A stretch of DNA of 5,273 nucleotides, taken from an uncultured Ruminiclostridium sp. Its GTDB lineage: Bacteria > Bacillota > Clostridia > Oscillospirales > Ruminococcaceae. The first letter of the stretch is position 1. Each line of letters opens with the position of its first letter. The notes under the pieces were generated by a model. It searched no databases and was not told the origin of the DNA. It was given only the letters and a program-made list of their open reading frames with translations. The position numbers and the translations under genes are program-made. Below are positions 1 through 5,273 of the stretch, in pieces. Where the stretch lies: NCBI GenBank assembly GCA_910585505.1, contig CAJUFF010000092.1, forward strand, positions 1 to 5,273, given 5' to 3'.

Positions 1-47
1 CGCACTTAATGCAGCTTCCTTGCTACTGTTGCATTTACTTTGAGAAT

Positions 48-235
48 TTACGTATATTTTTCAAATTCCTTTCTTTTTATCATTTTTTTCTTTCCTATAT
101 TAAGCACAAACGGGTACATAGAGTTATTTACCATTTCAGTTAAGCGGTTAATGCCTATATTGCTGTACTCGGCCGCTTTGTGATGGTCAGATTTATAGTG
201 TCAATGGTTACCTCCAGCCCTCGCCGTACTGCCAT
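48..235 (-). pseudogene. xis: Frameshifted relic of a Tn916-type excisionase (Xis)
   Basis: Tn916-family Xis is a small winged-helix DNA-binding protein that directs the integrase toward excision. In the minus frame ending at the TAA at 48-50, codons from about 179 down read AAEYSNIGINRLTEMVNN, followed by PFVLNIGKKKMIKRKEFEK. This follows the family pattern seen in Tn916 Xis (LTIEEASKY..IGENKL near the start, IKRKQFEK near the end). The expected preceding residues, Leu-Thr-Ile, lie at 182-190 but in another frame. Only 5 nt (177-181) separate the Ile codon from the GCG codon where 6 are expected, so one base appears lost. In this frame a TGA at 201-203 blocks any longer reading. A possible ancestral start is the ATG at 233-235, in the upstream frame and without a good ribosome binding site. 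The C-terminus is also a little short. In such elements an integrase gene normally follows xis, so any int would lie left of the window. The match is by recognition, not by search. Confidence 0.72.
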
Positions 236-493
236 TTTCGCCAGAAAGATAGCAGAATTGGCCAAAAGATCTGGGGCTTCATACTCGATTGGCTCCCCTG
301 TGCCTCTCAGACAGCTTACATAGTTGTATAGGGCTGTGTTGATCCCTTATGCAACTCTGTCCAAAACCGCCATAAGTCTCCTGGCATAATAGAGCCAGGT
401 TTTTGGATGTTTTTTTGCCTTTTCCTCCAAGGTCAACAACTACTTCGCATGGTGACGGGCTTCTTTGTCGTCCCAATAGCATGATTTCCTCTC
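155..493 (-). pseudogene. Decayed gene of unknown family, probably from an integrative element
   Basis: One minus-strand frame gives protein-like sequence interrupted by two stops, a TAG at 440-442 and a TAA at 347-349. The pieces read SCYWDDKEARHHAK, then LLTLEEKAKKHPKTWLYYAR and RLMAVLDRVA, then GINTALYNYVSCLRGTGEPI followed by EYEAPDLLANSAIFLAK and a stretch running into the xis relic. Their mix of charged, aromatic and aliphatic residues looks like a real helical protein, more so than the competing open frame at 279-569. I do not recognise the family. Its position directly upstream of xis, on the same strand, suggests an accessory gene of the same integrative element. The right end abuts the left arm of the foldback at 479-593, where AGAGAGGAAAT could once have been a ribosome binding site. 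Two nonsense codons plus the frameshift in the neighbour argue for decay. Stop-codon recoding is possible but unsupported. Confidence 0.5.
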
Positions 494-593
494 TTAATAT
501 TTTTCCCGCAGGCTGAGCGGTATTCACGCCTTCGGCGCGCATACCGCCACAGCCTGCGGGAGTTGGCAATTAAGAGGAAATCCCAAATCATGC
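479..593. repeat. 115-bp imperfect foldback (long inverted repeat)
   Basis: The two ends are inverted copies: GCATGATTT at 479-487 with AAATCATGC at 585-593. Further in, ATTTCCT and CTCTTAAT (484-498) pair with ATTAAGAGGAAAT (569-581). The core is strongest: CCCGCAGGCTG plus GCGGTAT (505-523) pairs with ATACCGC plus CAGCCTGCGGG (541-560), giving 18 bp around a 1x2 internal loop. The tip holds CGCC-TTC-GGCG. Such a foldback suggests a repetitive or MITE-like palindromic element, or an unusual terminator at the boundary of the decayed mobile region. No clear target duplication is visible. Confidence 0.75.
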
Positions 594-606
594 TTGCTTT
601 GCAAGC
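592..606. repeat. Small perfect hairpin next to the foldback
   Basis: GCTTGC (592-597), loop TTT, GCAAGC (601-606): a perfect 6-bp inverted repeat sharing two bases with the right arm of the larger foldback. No T tract follows on either strand, so it is not a convincing terminator. It may be part of the same repeat element. Confidence 0.5.
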
Positions 607-631
607 CCTGATCTTGACTGATTGGATTTGC

Positions 632-657
632 TTTTACACAAAATTTTATGGAGTGCC
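632..657. mobile_element. Possible IS256-type insertion sequence end (remnant)
   Basis: TTTTACACAAAATTTT (632-647) followed by ATGGAGTGCC resembles the terminal region of IS256/Mutator-type elements, whose ends often carry a TTTACACAAAATTTT-like block. No transposase reading frame, partner end or target duplication is visible nearby, so this could be chance in AT-rich DNA. Confidence 0.22.
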
Positions 658-680
658 TTTCGTAGGGTTCCACCCGTTAT

Positions 681-881
681 GATACAGCGTTAAGGAAACA
701 CCGCGCAATGACCGCCTGACGGCTTTGAGTGCGACTTGCTTGCATATTTTCCGTCATCTTGCACAAATCCTCCTTGAAATACGCCGGTATTCCTGCGTCG
801 GATTTATACAAGCTGACGAAAAATCTGACGGCGCAATCCACACACAATCATTGTGCGGTGTTGCCTTAATTTTTTTGTATC
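681..881. repeat. MITE-like foldback element with 22-bp terminal inverted repeats
   Basis: The core ends at 690-711 (TTAAGGAAACACCGCGCAAT plus GA) and 848-869 are inverted copies matching at 20 of 22 positions. Outside them, GATAC (681-685) and GTATC (877-881) extend the symmetry. Inside, TTTTCCGTCA (747-756) is complementary to TGACGAAAA (814-822) with one bulged base. CTTGCACAAATCC (758-770) faces GGATTTATACAAG (800-812) at 11 of 13 positions, with both differences allowing G-U pairs in minus-strand RNA. The tip is AATAC-GCCG-GTATT (778-791). There is no convincing coding sequence. The best reading is a non-autonomous miniature transposon; a structured RNA is the alternative. A TTAA at each outer end is noted, but no unambiguous target duplication is seen. 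Confidence 0.65.
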
Positions 882-909
882 TTTCATTGGCGTTTTCTCC
901 ATTGTTTCG

Positions 910-947
910 TTTACAGGGGGCGTTCTTTTCGGAACGTCCCCTGTAAA
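910..947 (-). terminator. Stem-loop after tldE, probable transcript end without a U tract
   Basis: The arms at 910-925 and 932-947 form a 16-bp stem (TTTACAGGGG then the GCGTTC/GAACGT side) with one G-T wobble and a 6-nt loop TTTTCG. It begins 6 bp past the tldE stop codon, the usual place for a terminator or mRNA-protecting hairpin. On the minus strand no run of T follows; the T-rich side (TCTTATTTATTT, 948-959) would serve plus-strand transcripts. It is therefore either a non-canonical terminator or a 3' stabilising hairpin. Confidence 0.55.
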
Positions 948-953
948 TCTTAT

Positions 954-2171
954 TTATTTGGTAACCTTCATTCTGCAAGCCATATAAGACTTACGCAGAG
1001 AAGGGAAAAACGCCTTTTCCGCCGTTCCTAAATAATCTTTTCCCAACAGCTCGAAGTATTCTCCGGAAATTCCTATATCGGGAAGCTTTCCTACGATCTC
1101 TCCGTTTTCCACTAAGAAGGCAAGCTGAACGGGAGTGGCAAAATGTCCTGCGGGGGTCATATCACCGCCGCTGGCCATCATTACAAGTATCGCTTTTTCT
1201 TTGGTGATTTCCGCGGCAGAGCTTGCGGTAGGCTCGGTGCAGCAAGTCAGCGCCGTAAACTGCGGAACTCCGTCGTAAGTGGCTCCCGCGGTAGCGGCCG
1301 AAGGGAGATTAAAGATTTTTGAATACATTTTGTTGGTGAGTACATTGGTGAGTACCCCGTTTTTTACAAAAACTTGTTTAAAATCGGGGGCAAATTCTCC
1401 CTCGTCGTCAAACACGCAGGCGGGAGGACAGGTGGCGTGGCTTCTGTCGTCATACATTGTAAATTTTTCGTTGAACACTTTTTCGCCGATTTTTCCGCTC
1501 AGCAGTGAGGCGCCAGAGGCGTAGGCGTTAGCGAAAAAGTGGTCTATGGTGCGTCCTAAGAGCACTTCCGAAAGCATAAATACGGGGTATACTCCTTCTT
1601 TAATATCGACTTCCTTATAAAAGGAGTCGTGAAGCAGTTTACAGTCTCTTACTGCAGCGTCCTCGTCAAATTCTCCCACATATCCTTCATAATCTGCGTC
1701 AAAAAGGTTGCCCGCGCCCTTATTCTGAAAGATAAGTGAAAATTCCATCCAGCTTGAGGAGGAAAACAAATGTGCCCCCTTGCTGTTTTCATAAGTATGG
1801 CGAAGCTCGGAAAGTTTTATTTTATCGCTTATGGTGAAATTGGGACACTCTTTTGTTACTCTGTCCAAAAATCCTTGCATTTTGGGTATAAATTCTTTTT
1901 GGGAAAATATCTCGTGAGCGTCGTCGGCGTTAATTGTATTGCTGTGAAGCTCGCAAGGGTATTCTATGCCGTAGGCAAGCGCTTTTTTTGCCGACTCGGT
2001 AAGCGCCGCTTCGTCAATTTCGCCCAATGAGCCAGCTATACCGATTTTTCCGTCTTCGTAAACCCTGACCGTATTTTTCGTTTCCTCGGTGCGGCGGTAG
2101 GAATCTATTTTTCCCGCCGTAACGTTAAGGGATATTTCGTTGGTTTTCCAGATAAGCTTTTCTTTTTCCAT
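954..2171 (-). CDS. tldE: TldE/PmbA-type subunit of the TldD-TldE metalloprotease
   Basis: TldE pairs with TldD in a cytoplasmic protease that, in Escherichia coli, removes the microcin B17 leader peptide and degrades unfolded peptides such as the antitoxin CcdA. The 405-residue protein is somewhat shorter than E. coli PmbA (450). It lacks HExxxH, as expected for the non-catalytic partner. Family-typical stretches are the segment around HFFANAYASGASLLSGKIGE (211-230) and the glycine-rich ASGGDMTPAGHFATPVQ (333-349) followed by AFLVENGEI. I place the start at the ATG at 2169-2171, 9 nt after an AAGAAAGG ribosome binding site. A TTG three codons upstream (2178-2180) directly abuts that site and is unlikely to be used. 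The gene follows tldD closely, in the same transcription unit. The substrate cannot be inferred, since no peptide precursor or toxin-antitoxin gene is visible. Confidence 0.9.
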   Translation of the reverse strand: MEKEKLIWKTNEISLNVTAGKIDSYRRTEETKNTVRVYEDGKIGIAGSLGEIDEAALTESAKKALAYGIEYPCELHSNTINADDAHEIFSQKEFIPKMQGFLDRVTKECPNFTISDKIKLSELRHTYENSKGAHLFSSSSWMEFSLIFQNKGAGNLFDADYEGYVGEFDEDAAVRDCKLLHDSFYKEVDIKEGVYPVFMLSEVLLGRTIDHFFANAYASGASLLSGKIGEKVFNEKFTMYDDRSHATCPPACVFDDEGEFAPDFKQVFVKNGVLTNVLTNKMYSKIFNLPSAATAGATYDGVPQFTALTCCTEPTASSAAEITKEKAILVMMASGGDMTPAGHFATPVQLAFLVENGEIVGKLPDIGISGEYFELLGKDYLGTAEKAFFPSLRKSYMACRMKVTK

Positions 2172-2180
2172 ATATTTCAA

Positions 2181-2188
2181 CCTTTCTT
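2181..2188 (-). promoter_or_regulatory. Ribosome binding site that fixes the tldE start
   Basis: On the minus strand AAGAAAGG lies just after the double stop TAATAA of tldD and 9 nt before the ATG at 2171. The spacing supports that ATG rather than the in-frame TTG at 2180. Confidence 0.75.
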
Positions 2189-2189
2189 A

Positions 2190-3527
2190 TTACTGAACCT
2201 TAATTTTTGATATGCGGACATAAGGGCCGCCGAAGCCTACAGGAAGGGGGAACTGTTCCATTTTTCCGCAGCCGCCCGATACGAAGGATTTCAGCTCGAT
2301 AGTATTCGAAAGTCCGTCTATAAGACCCAAGGTCTCAAAGACGTTTCCGGTTATAACGCTTATCTGGACGGGTCGACCTAACTTTCCGTCTATTATTTCA
2401 TAGGATACCGATGGAGCAATGGTAAAGGTGCTCATACCGGAACCGTGTTTGATTGTTTTGATGTAATAGCCTTTCTTTATGGGGGCGATAAGGCTTTCAA
2501 AGTTCTCTTTTCCCGCTTCGATATAGGTGGTAGTCATACGCACCAAAGGCTCATATGTGCAGTCCACCGCGCGGGCGTTTCCGGTTACGCCTTCGTCCAG
2601 GGAGGCGGCGGTAACGGCACTATGGAGCCTTCCCGCAAGCATTCCGTCTTTTATAAGATAATTTTTTCTCGCCTTTGTTCCGTCATCGTCATACGGCGTG
2701 TATCCGGTACCCGGTATTTCGCCGCATTCGGAGATGGTAAGGATAGGTGAGCCTACCTGTTTTCCCAGCTCCCATTCTTTTTTCATGCTTTCATCGGATA
2801 GCATAAAGTCGGATTCCGACTTGTGACCGAAGGATTCGTGGGCGAATATTCCCGCCGCCAAAGGTGAGAGCACCACAGGGTAATCGCCTTCCTCCACTGG
2901 AACGGAATTGCGCATAAATTCAACCTGTTCTTTAAACTCGTTTTCGGCTCTTTCGGTTTTTGTTTTAAGGCTGTTGAAATCGGTGTCGCCCTCCTGCCAC
3001 ATTGCGCTGAACTTCTTTTCTCCCTCTACCATATCGCAGAAAAGCACCACGCCGCAGGTCTGGTAATCGTAGGAGATATCGGCGCCAAGAGAGGATTTAA
3101 ACTCGTAAAGACTGTTTCTGTCCAGATATTTTCCAATAGGCATTGACATACATTCTTCCATAGAGGTTACGGGAGCAAGGCTTTTCAGCAGCTCGGTTTT
3201 TTCGCCAATGGAGATATTTCTTACCGAATTCTCTTTAAAGCTTCTGAGGTGATCCGTATTGCGTTCAAAGCGTTTCACAACTGGATCGTTTTCGATGTCT
3301 GGGTTTGGCTCCGCCACCTCGTAAAGCTCGTCGAGGGATTTCTGGATATGCTCCGTATCGGTGGTTGAGGAATAGTACCACATTTTTCCGTCGTAGACGC
3401 GCAGAAAAGCTCTTTTTTCCAACCGTTCCTTTGATTCGCTGAGTTTTCCGTTCAGAAATCTGATGTCGGTGGAGAATCGATCCTCGATTCGAACGTCAGC
3501 GTAGTAGTCTTTTTTAAAATTTATCAT
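2190..3527 (-). CDS. tldD: TldD-type catalytic subunit of the TldD-TldE metalloprotease
   Basis: TldD is the zinc-bearing subunit of the TldD-TldE protease, which cleaves unfolded peptides threaded into the complex. The 445-residue product (481 in E. coli TldD) has the family's HExxxH motif as HESFGH at residues 230-235, followed by KSESD. The later cysteine that completes the metal site appears to be Cys420 in SGGCGKMEQFPLPVGFGGP. RMTTTYIEAG (330-339) is another conserved region. No signal peptide or membrane segment is seen, so it should be cytoplasmic. The ATG start has a strong GAAAGGA ribosome binding site 6 nt upstream and a consensus promoter about 50 bp upstream. The gene ends in tandem TAA TAA with tldE 18 nt further on. 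All active-site residues are present, so it should be functional. The physiological substrate is unknown. Confidence 0.94.
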   Translation of the reverse strand: MINFKKDYYADVRIEDRFSTDIRFLNGKLSESKERLEKRAFLRVYDGKMWYYSSTTDTEHIQKSLDELYEVAEPNPDIENDPVVKRFERNTDHLRSFKENSVRNISIGEKTELLKSLAPVTSMEECMSMPIGKYLDRNSLYEFKSSLGADISYDYQTCGVVLFCDMVEGEKKFSAMWQEGDTDFNSLKTKTERAENEFKEQVEFMRNSVPVEEGDYPVVLSPLAAGIFAHESFGHKSESDFMLSDESMKKEWELGKQVGSPILTISECGEIPGTGYTPYDDDGTKARKNYLIKDGMLAGRLHSAVTAASLDEGVTGNARAVDCTYEPLVRMTTTYIEAGKENFESLIAPIKKGYYIKTIKHGSGMSTFTIAPSVSYEIIDGKLGRPVQISVITGNVFETLGLIDGLSNTIELKSFVSGGCGKMEQFPLPVGFGGPYVRISKIKVQ

Positions 3528-3533
3528 TTCCGT

Positions 3534-3540
3534 TCCTTTC
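3534..3540 (-). promoter_or_regulatory. Ribosome binding site of tldD
   Basis: GAAAGGA on the minus strand, 6 nt before the ATG at 3525-3527, is a good match to the anti-Shine-Dalgarno sequence and supports this start. Confidence 0.75.
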
Positions 3541-3576
3541 CGAAAGACAATATTTGCCTTTTTTTATTACGATATA

Positions 3577-3605
3577 ATTATAATACGTTTTTACTGTGTA
3601 GTCAA
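3577..3605 (-). promoter_or_regulatory. Sigma-A promoter of the tldD-tldE operon
   Basis: On the minus strand a -35 box TTGACT (3600-3605) and a perfect -10 box TATAAT (3577-3582) are separated by exactly 17 bp. Transcription should begin near 3570, giving a leader of roughly 43 nt before tldD. The DNA around it is AT-rich. The near-consensus sequence predicts fairly strong housekeeping expression. Confidence 0.85.
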
Positions 3606-3648
3606 TAAAAGATAGGTTGGAATAAGTGTATTTTTCTACCGCCGGTTG

Positions 3649-3675
3649 AAAAACAATATCAACCCTCGGTTGATA
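3649..3675 (-). terminator. Intrinsic terminator of the polyamine operon
   Basis: TATCAACC (3657-3664) and GGTTGATA (3668-3675) form a perfect 8-bp stem with a 3-nt loop. On the minus strand it is followed by TTGTTTTT (3656-3649), and it lies 34 bp past the nspC stop. A further GGTTGA at 3644-3649 could pair alternatively with TCAACC at 3659-3664. The stem is only half GC and the loop is small, so an operator function for the tldD promoter about 50 bp downstream is an alternative. Confidence 0.6.
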
Positions 3676-3709
3676 AGTATGGGGGTATATCAAAATTTTT
3701 CAGAGACGT

Positions 3710-4834
3710 CTATAGCCTTCCTTTAAAATCCTCGTACCCGAATCTTTTCAGCACTTCAACCTTTTCTCCGTTCCAAACGCATATATCGGGAAGCGCCATT
3801 CCGTTAAAAGTATTGTTTTTCACAATTGAATATATGGCCATATCCTTGAAAAACAGCATATCCCTCTCTTTAAGCGGTTTGTCAAAGCTGTACTCCCCGA
3901 TAATATCTCCTGCGAGACAGGTATTGCCCCCAAGCCGGTAAGTATAAGATTTTTCGTCCGCTTTTCCGGCTCCTTCAATTTCGGGGCGGTAAGGCATTTC
4001 AAGAACGTCTGGCATATGGCATGCGGCGGAGGCGTCGAGAACGGCTATGTCCATTCCGTTGTGAACTATGTCGAGAACCGTCGCCGCAAGAACCCCCGCG
4101 TTCAAGGCAACCGCCTCTCCCGGCTCCAGATATATCTGAACTCCGTATTTATCGGAAAAGTGTCTCACTACTCTTATCAGTCTTTCGATATCGTAGTCTG
4201 GGCGTGTAATATGATGTCCTCCACCCATATTAAGCCATTTTACTTTAGGGAGGAAATCACCGAATTTTTCTTCGACAGCCTTAGCCGTTTCCTCCAGTGC
4301 ATCGGAATTCTGTTCGCAGAGCGTATGGAAATGCAGTCCTTCTATACCTTCGGGAAATCCGTCAAAGCTGCTTTTTACTGCGCCTAAGCGTGAAAATTCG
4401 GAGCAAGGATCATATATCCCGTGCTCCTGTGTGGAGTGTTCGGGATTTATCCTTATTCCGCAGGATACTTTTTTCGGACAAGCGAAAACCTTTTCTTTGA
4501 ATCTTTCCCACTGGGCAATGCTGTTGAAGCTTATATGGTCGCATATTTTCAGTATCTCGTCAAATTCGCTTTCCGTATAGGCGGGGGAAAATATATGATT
4601 TTCTTTCCCCATTTCCTCATGGCCTAAACGTGCCTCAAACAGGCCGCTGGCGGTGCATCCGCTTATATATTCCGCGATAAGAGGGTAAGTTTGGTATACC
4701 GAATAACATTTCTGCGCCAAAAGTATCCTTGCACCCGAACGTTCTTCAACGTTTTTCAGAATTTCAAGGTTTTTGGTCAGAGCGGGGAGGTCTATTATAT
4801 ATGAGGGTGTTTTTATGTCAGTATATTCGTTCAT
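3710..4834 (-). CDS. nspC: Carboxynorspermidine/carboxyspermidine decarboxylase
   Basis: This PLP enzyme decarboxylates carboxyspermidine or carboxynorspermidine to spermidine or norspermidine, the last step of the aspartate-semialdehyde-dependent polyamine pathway in the cytoplasm. The 374-residue length fits NspC. It has the alanine racemase/ornithine decarboxylase type barrel (fold type III). The likely PLP lysine is Lys42 in LLAQKCYS. HFHTLCEQ lies at 168-175, the glycine-rich phosphate loop GGGHH at 204-208, and EPGEAVA at 237-243. NspC-typical ASAACHMPDVLEMPYRP (268-284) follows, and GGNTCLAGD holds the catalytic-type Cys306 and Asp310. Tyr335 in MAIYSIVKNN probably contacts the cofactor phosphate. 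The ATG starts 9 bp after the stop of the dehydrogenase gene; a GGAG inside the end of that gene, 12 nt from the ATG, is the only candidate ribosome binding site. This points to translational coupling. Whether the product is spermidine or norspermidine cannot be read from sequence, though spermidine is usual in gut Firmicutes. Confidence 0.94.
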   Translation of the reverse strand: MNEYTDIKTPSYIIDLPALTKNLEILKNVEERSGARILLAQKCYSVYQTYPLIAEYISGCTASGLFEARLGHEEMGKENHIFSPAYTESEFDEILKICDHISFNSIAQWERFKEKVFACPKKVSCGIRINPEHSTQEHGIYDPCSEFSRLGAVKSSFDGFPEGIEGLHFHTLCEQNSDALEETAKAVEEKFGDFLPKVKWLNMGGGHHITRPDYDIERLIRVVRHFSDKYGVQIYLEPGEAVALNAGVLAATVLDIVHNGMDIAVLDASAACHMPDVLEMPYRPEIEGAGKADEKSYTYRLGGNTCLAGDIIGEYSFDKPLKERDMLFFKDMAIYSIVKNNTFNGMALPDICVWNGEKVEVLKRFGYEDFKGRL

Positions 4835-4843
4835 ATATTGTTT

Positions 4844-5273
4844 TTACTCCACAAGCGCCGGATCAAAGCTTTCTTTCCAAGGCAAGCCCCATTGATTAAG
4901 CGCGTCCATAAAAGGATCCGGGTCGAATTCTTCAATATTGTAAACTCCCGCGCCCTTCCACTGTCCTGTCATAAGCATCATTGTGCCTATCATTGCCGGA
5001 ACGCCTGTGGTATAGCTTACCGCTTGGCTTCCCACCTCCTTATAGCATTCCTGATGATCGCAGATGTTGTAAACATAGTACCTAACGTCTTTTCCGTCCT
5101 TTTTACCTTGCATGATACAGCCTATATTGGTTTTCCCTTTTGTACGGGGACCTAATGAGGCGGGATCGGGCAGTACGGCTTTCAGGAACTGAAGGGGTAT
5201 AATTTGCTTCCCTTCGTACTCTATTGGATCAATAGAGGTCATTCCCACGTTTTCGAGACATTTCAGGTGAGAT
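4844..5273 (-). CDS. Carboxy(nor)spermidine dehydrogenase, C-terminal part (saccharopine dehydrogenase family)
   Basis: The enzyme reductively condenses aspartate beta-semialdehyde with putrescine (or 1,3-diaminopropane) using NAD(P)H, making the substrate of NspC. Only the last 142 codons are visible; the frame stays open to the right edge, so the start is outside. Family members are roughly 400 residues. The visible part starts SHLKCLENVGMTSIDPIEYE, near the GTG at 5248, which is an internal valine and not a start. It continues with the KGKTNIGCIMQGKKDGK region, YYVYNICDHQECYKEVGSQA, the conserved SYTTGVPAMIGTMMLMTG, and the tail FMDALNQWGLPWKE. These match carboxynorspermidine dehydrogenases better than lysine-pathway saccharopine dehydrogenases, and the tight linkage to nspC decides it. 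It ends in TAA 9 bp before nspC. Confidence 0.9.
   Translation of the reverse strand, partial: SHLKCLENVGMTSIDPIEYEGKQIIPLQFLKAVLPDPASLGPRTKGKTNIGCIMQGKKDGKDVRYYVYNICDHQECYKEVGSQAVSYTTGVPAMIGTMMLMTGQWKGAGVYNIEEFDPDPFMDALNQWGLPWKESFDPALVE

Noticed and set aside
279..569. Open minus-strand frame of 96 codons
   Set aside because: It runs through the foldback at 479-593, and its composition is less protein-like than the neighbouring interrupted frame at 155-493, which reads as a decayed gene.
607..690. tRNA or other standard RNA gene in the gene-free stretch
   Set aside because: I could not find a cloverleaf, a T-loop GGTTCRA with paired stems, or a known riboswitch core; GGGTTCCACCC at 664-674 is only a small local pairing.
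690..869. CRISPR array or tandem repeat
   Set aside because: The similar blocks are inverted and occur twice, without regular spacing or spacers; it is a foldback, not an array.
725..978. Short open frames of 73-74 codons on both strands
   Set aside because: They lie inside the inverted-repeat element and the post-tldE stem-loop, overlap the end of tldE, lack ribosome binding sites and show no family features.
1279..2750. Plus-strand open frames of 81-101 codons inside tldE and tldD
   Set aside because: They are antisense shadows of well-supported coding sequence with no start signals.
4016..5155. Plus-strand open frames of 62-123 codons opposite nspC and the dehydrogenase
   Set aside because: They are antisense shadows; the minus-strand genes have clear family motifs across the same bases.
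5246..5248. GTG as a possible start of a short dehydrogenase
   Set aside because: The frame stays open to the window edge with family-like sequence (SHLKCLENVG), so this is an internal valine codon.

Overview
The window reads as a chromosome segment from a low-to-moderate GC, gut-type Firmicute (class Clostridia; an Oscillospirales/Ruminococcaceae-like host is my guess). The grounds are AG-rich Shine-Dalgarno sites, a consensus sigma-A promoter, a Tn916-type excisionase relic, and the gene families present. All four intact or partial genes lie on the minus strand, so transcription runs from right to left.

Right part (3710-5273): the end of a polyamine operon. A carboxy(nor)spermidine dehydrogenase of the saccharopine dehydrogenase family enters from beyond the right edge (142 C-terminal codons visible). 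After 9 bp comes a complete carboxynorspermidine decarboxylase, nspC. Together they form the two-step 'alternative' spermidine route: aspartate beta-semialdehyde plus a diamine gives a carboxylated triamine, which is decarboxylated to spermidine or norspermidine. A stem-loop with a T-rich tail (3649-3675) closes the unit.

Middle (954-3605): a two-gene operon for a TldD/TldE (PmbA) metalloprotease pair. It has a textbook promoter (TTGACT, 17 bp, TATAAT), good ribosome binding sites and a 16-bp stem-loop just after the second stop. TldD keeps the HExxxH motif and the late cysteine; TldE lacks HExxxH, as expected for the non-catalytic partner.

Left part (1-950): no intact gene, but a mobile-element graveyard. 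At the far left, also on the minus strand, is a frameshifted relic of a Tn916-type excisionase (xis). It is preceded by the decayed reading frame of an unrecognised protein with two in-frame stops. Then come a 115-bp imperfect foldback (479-593), a small perfect hairpin (592-606), a stretch resembling an IS256-type terminus (632-657), and a MITE-like element of about 180-200 bp. The last has 22-bp terminal inverted repeats (20 of 22 matching) and complementary arms most of the way to its tip (681-881). This 460-bp gene-free stretch (494-953) is thus mostly palindromic repeat.

The genes look like ordinary housekeeping and accessory metabolism. The unusual material is the repeat and relic region at the left. 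I see no convincing new multi-gene system.
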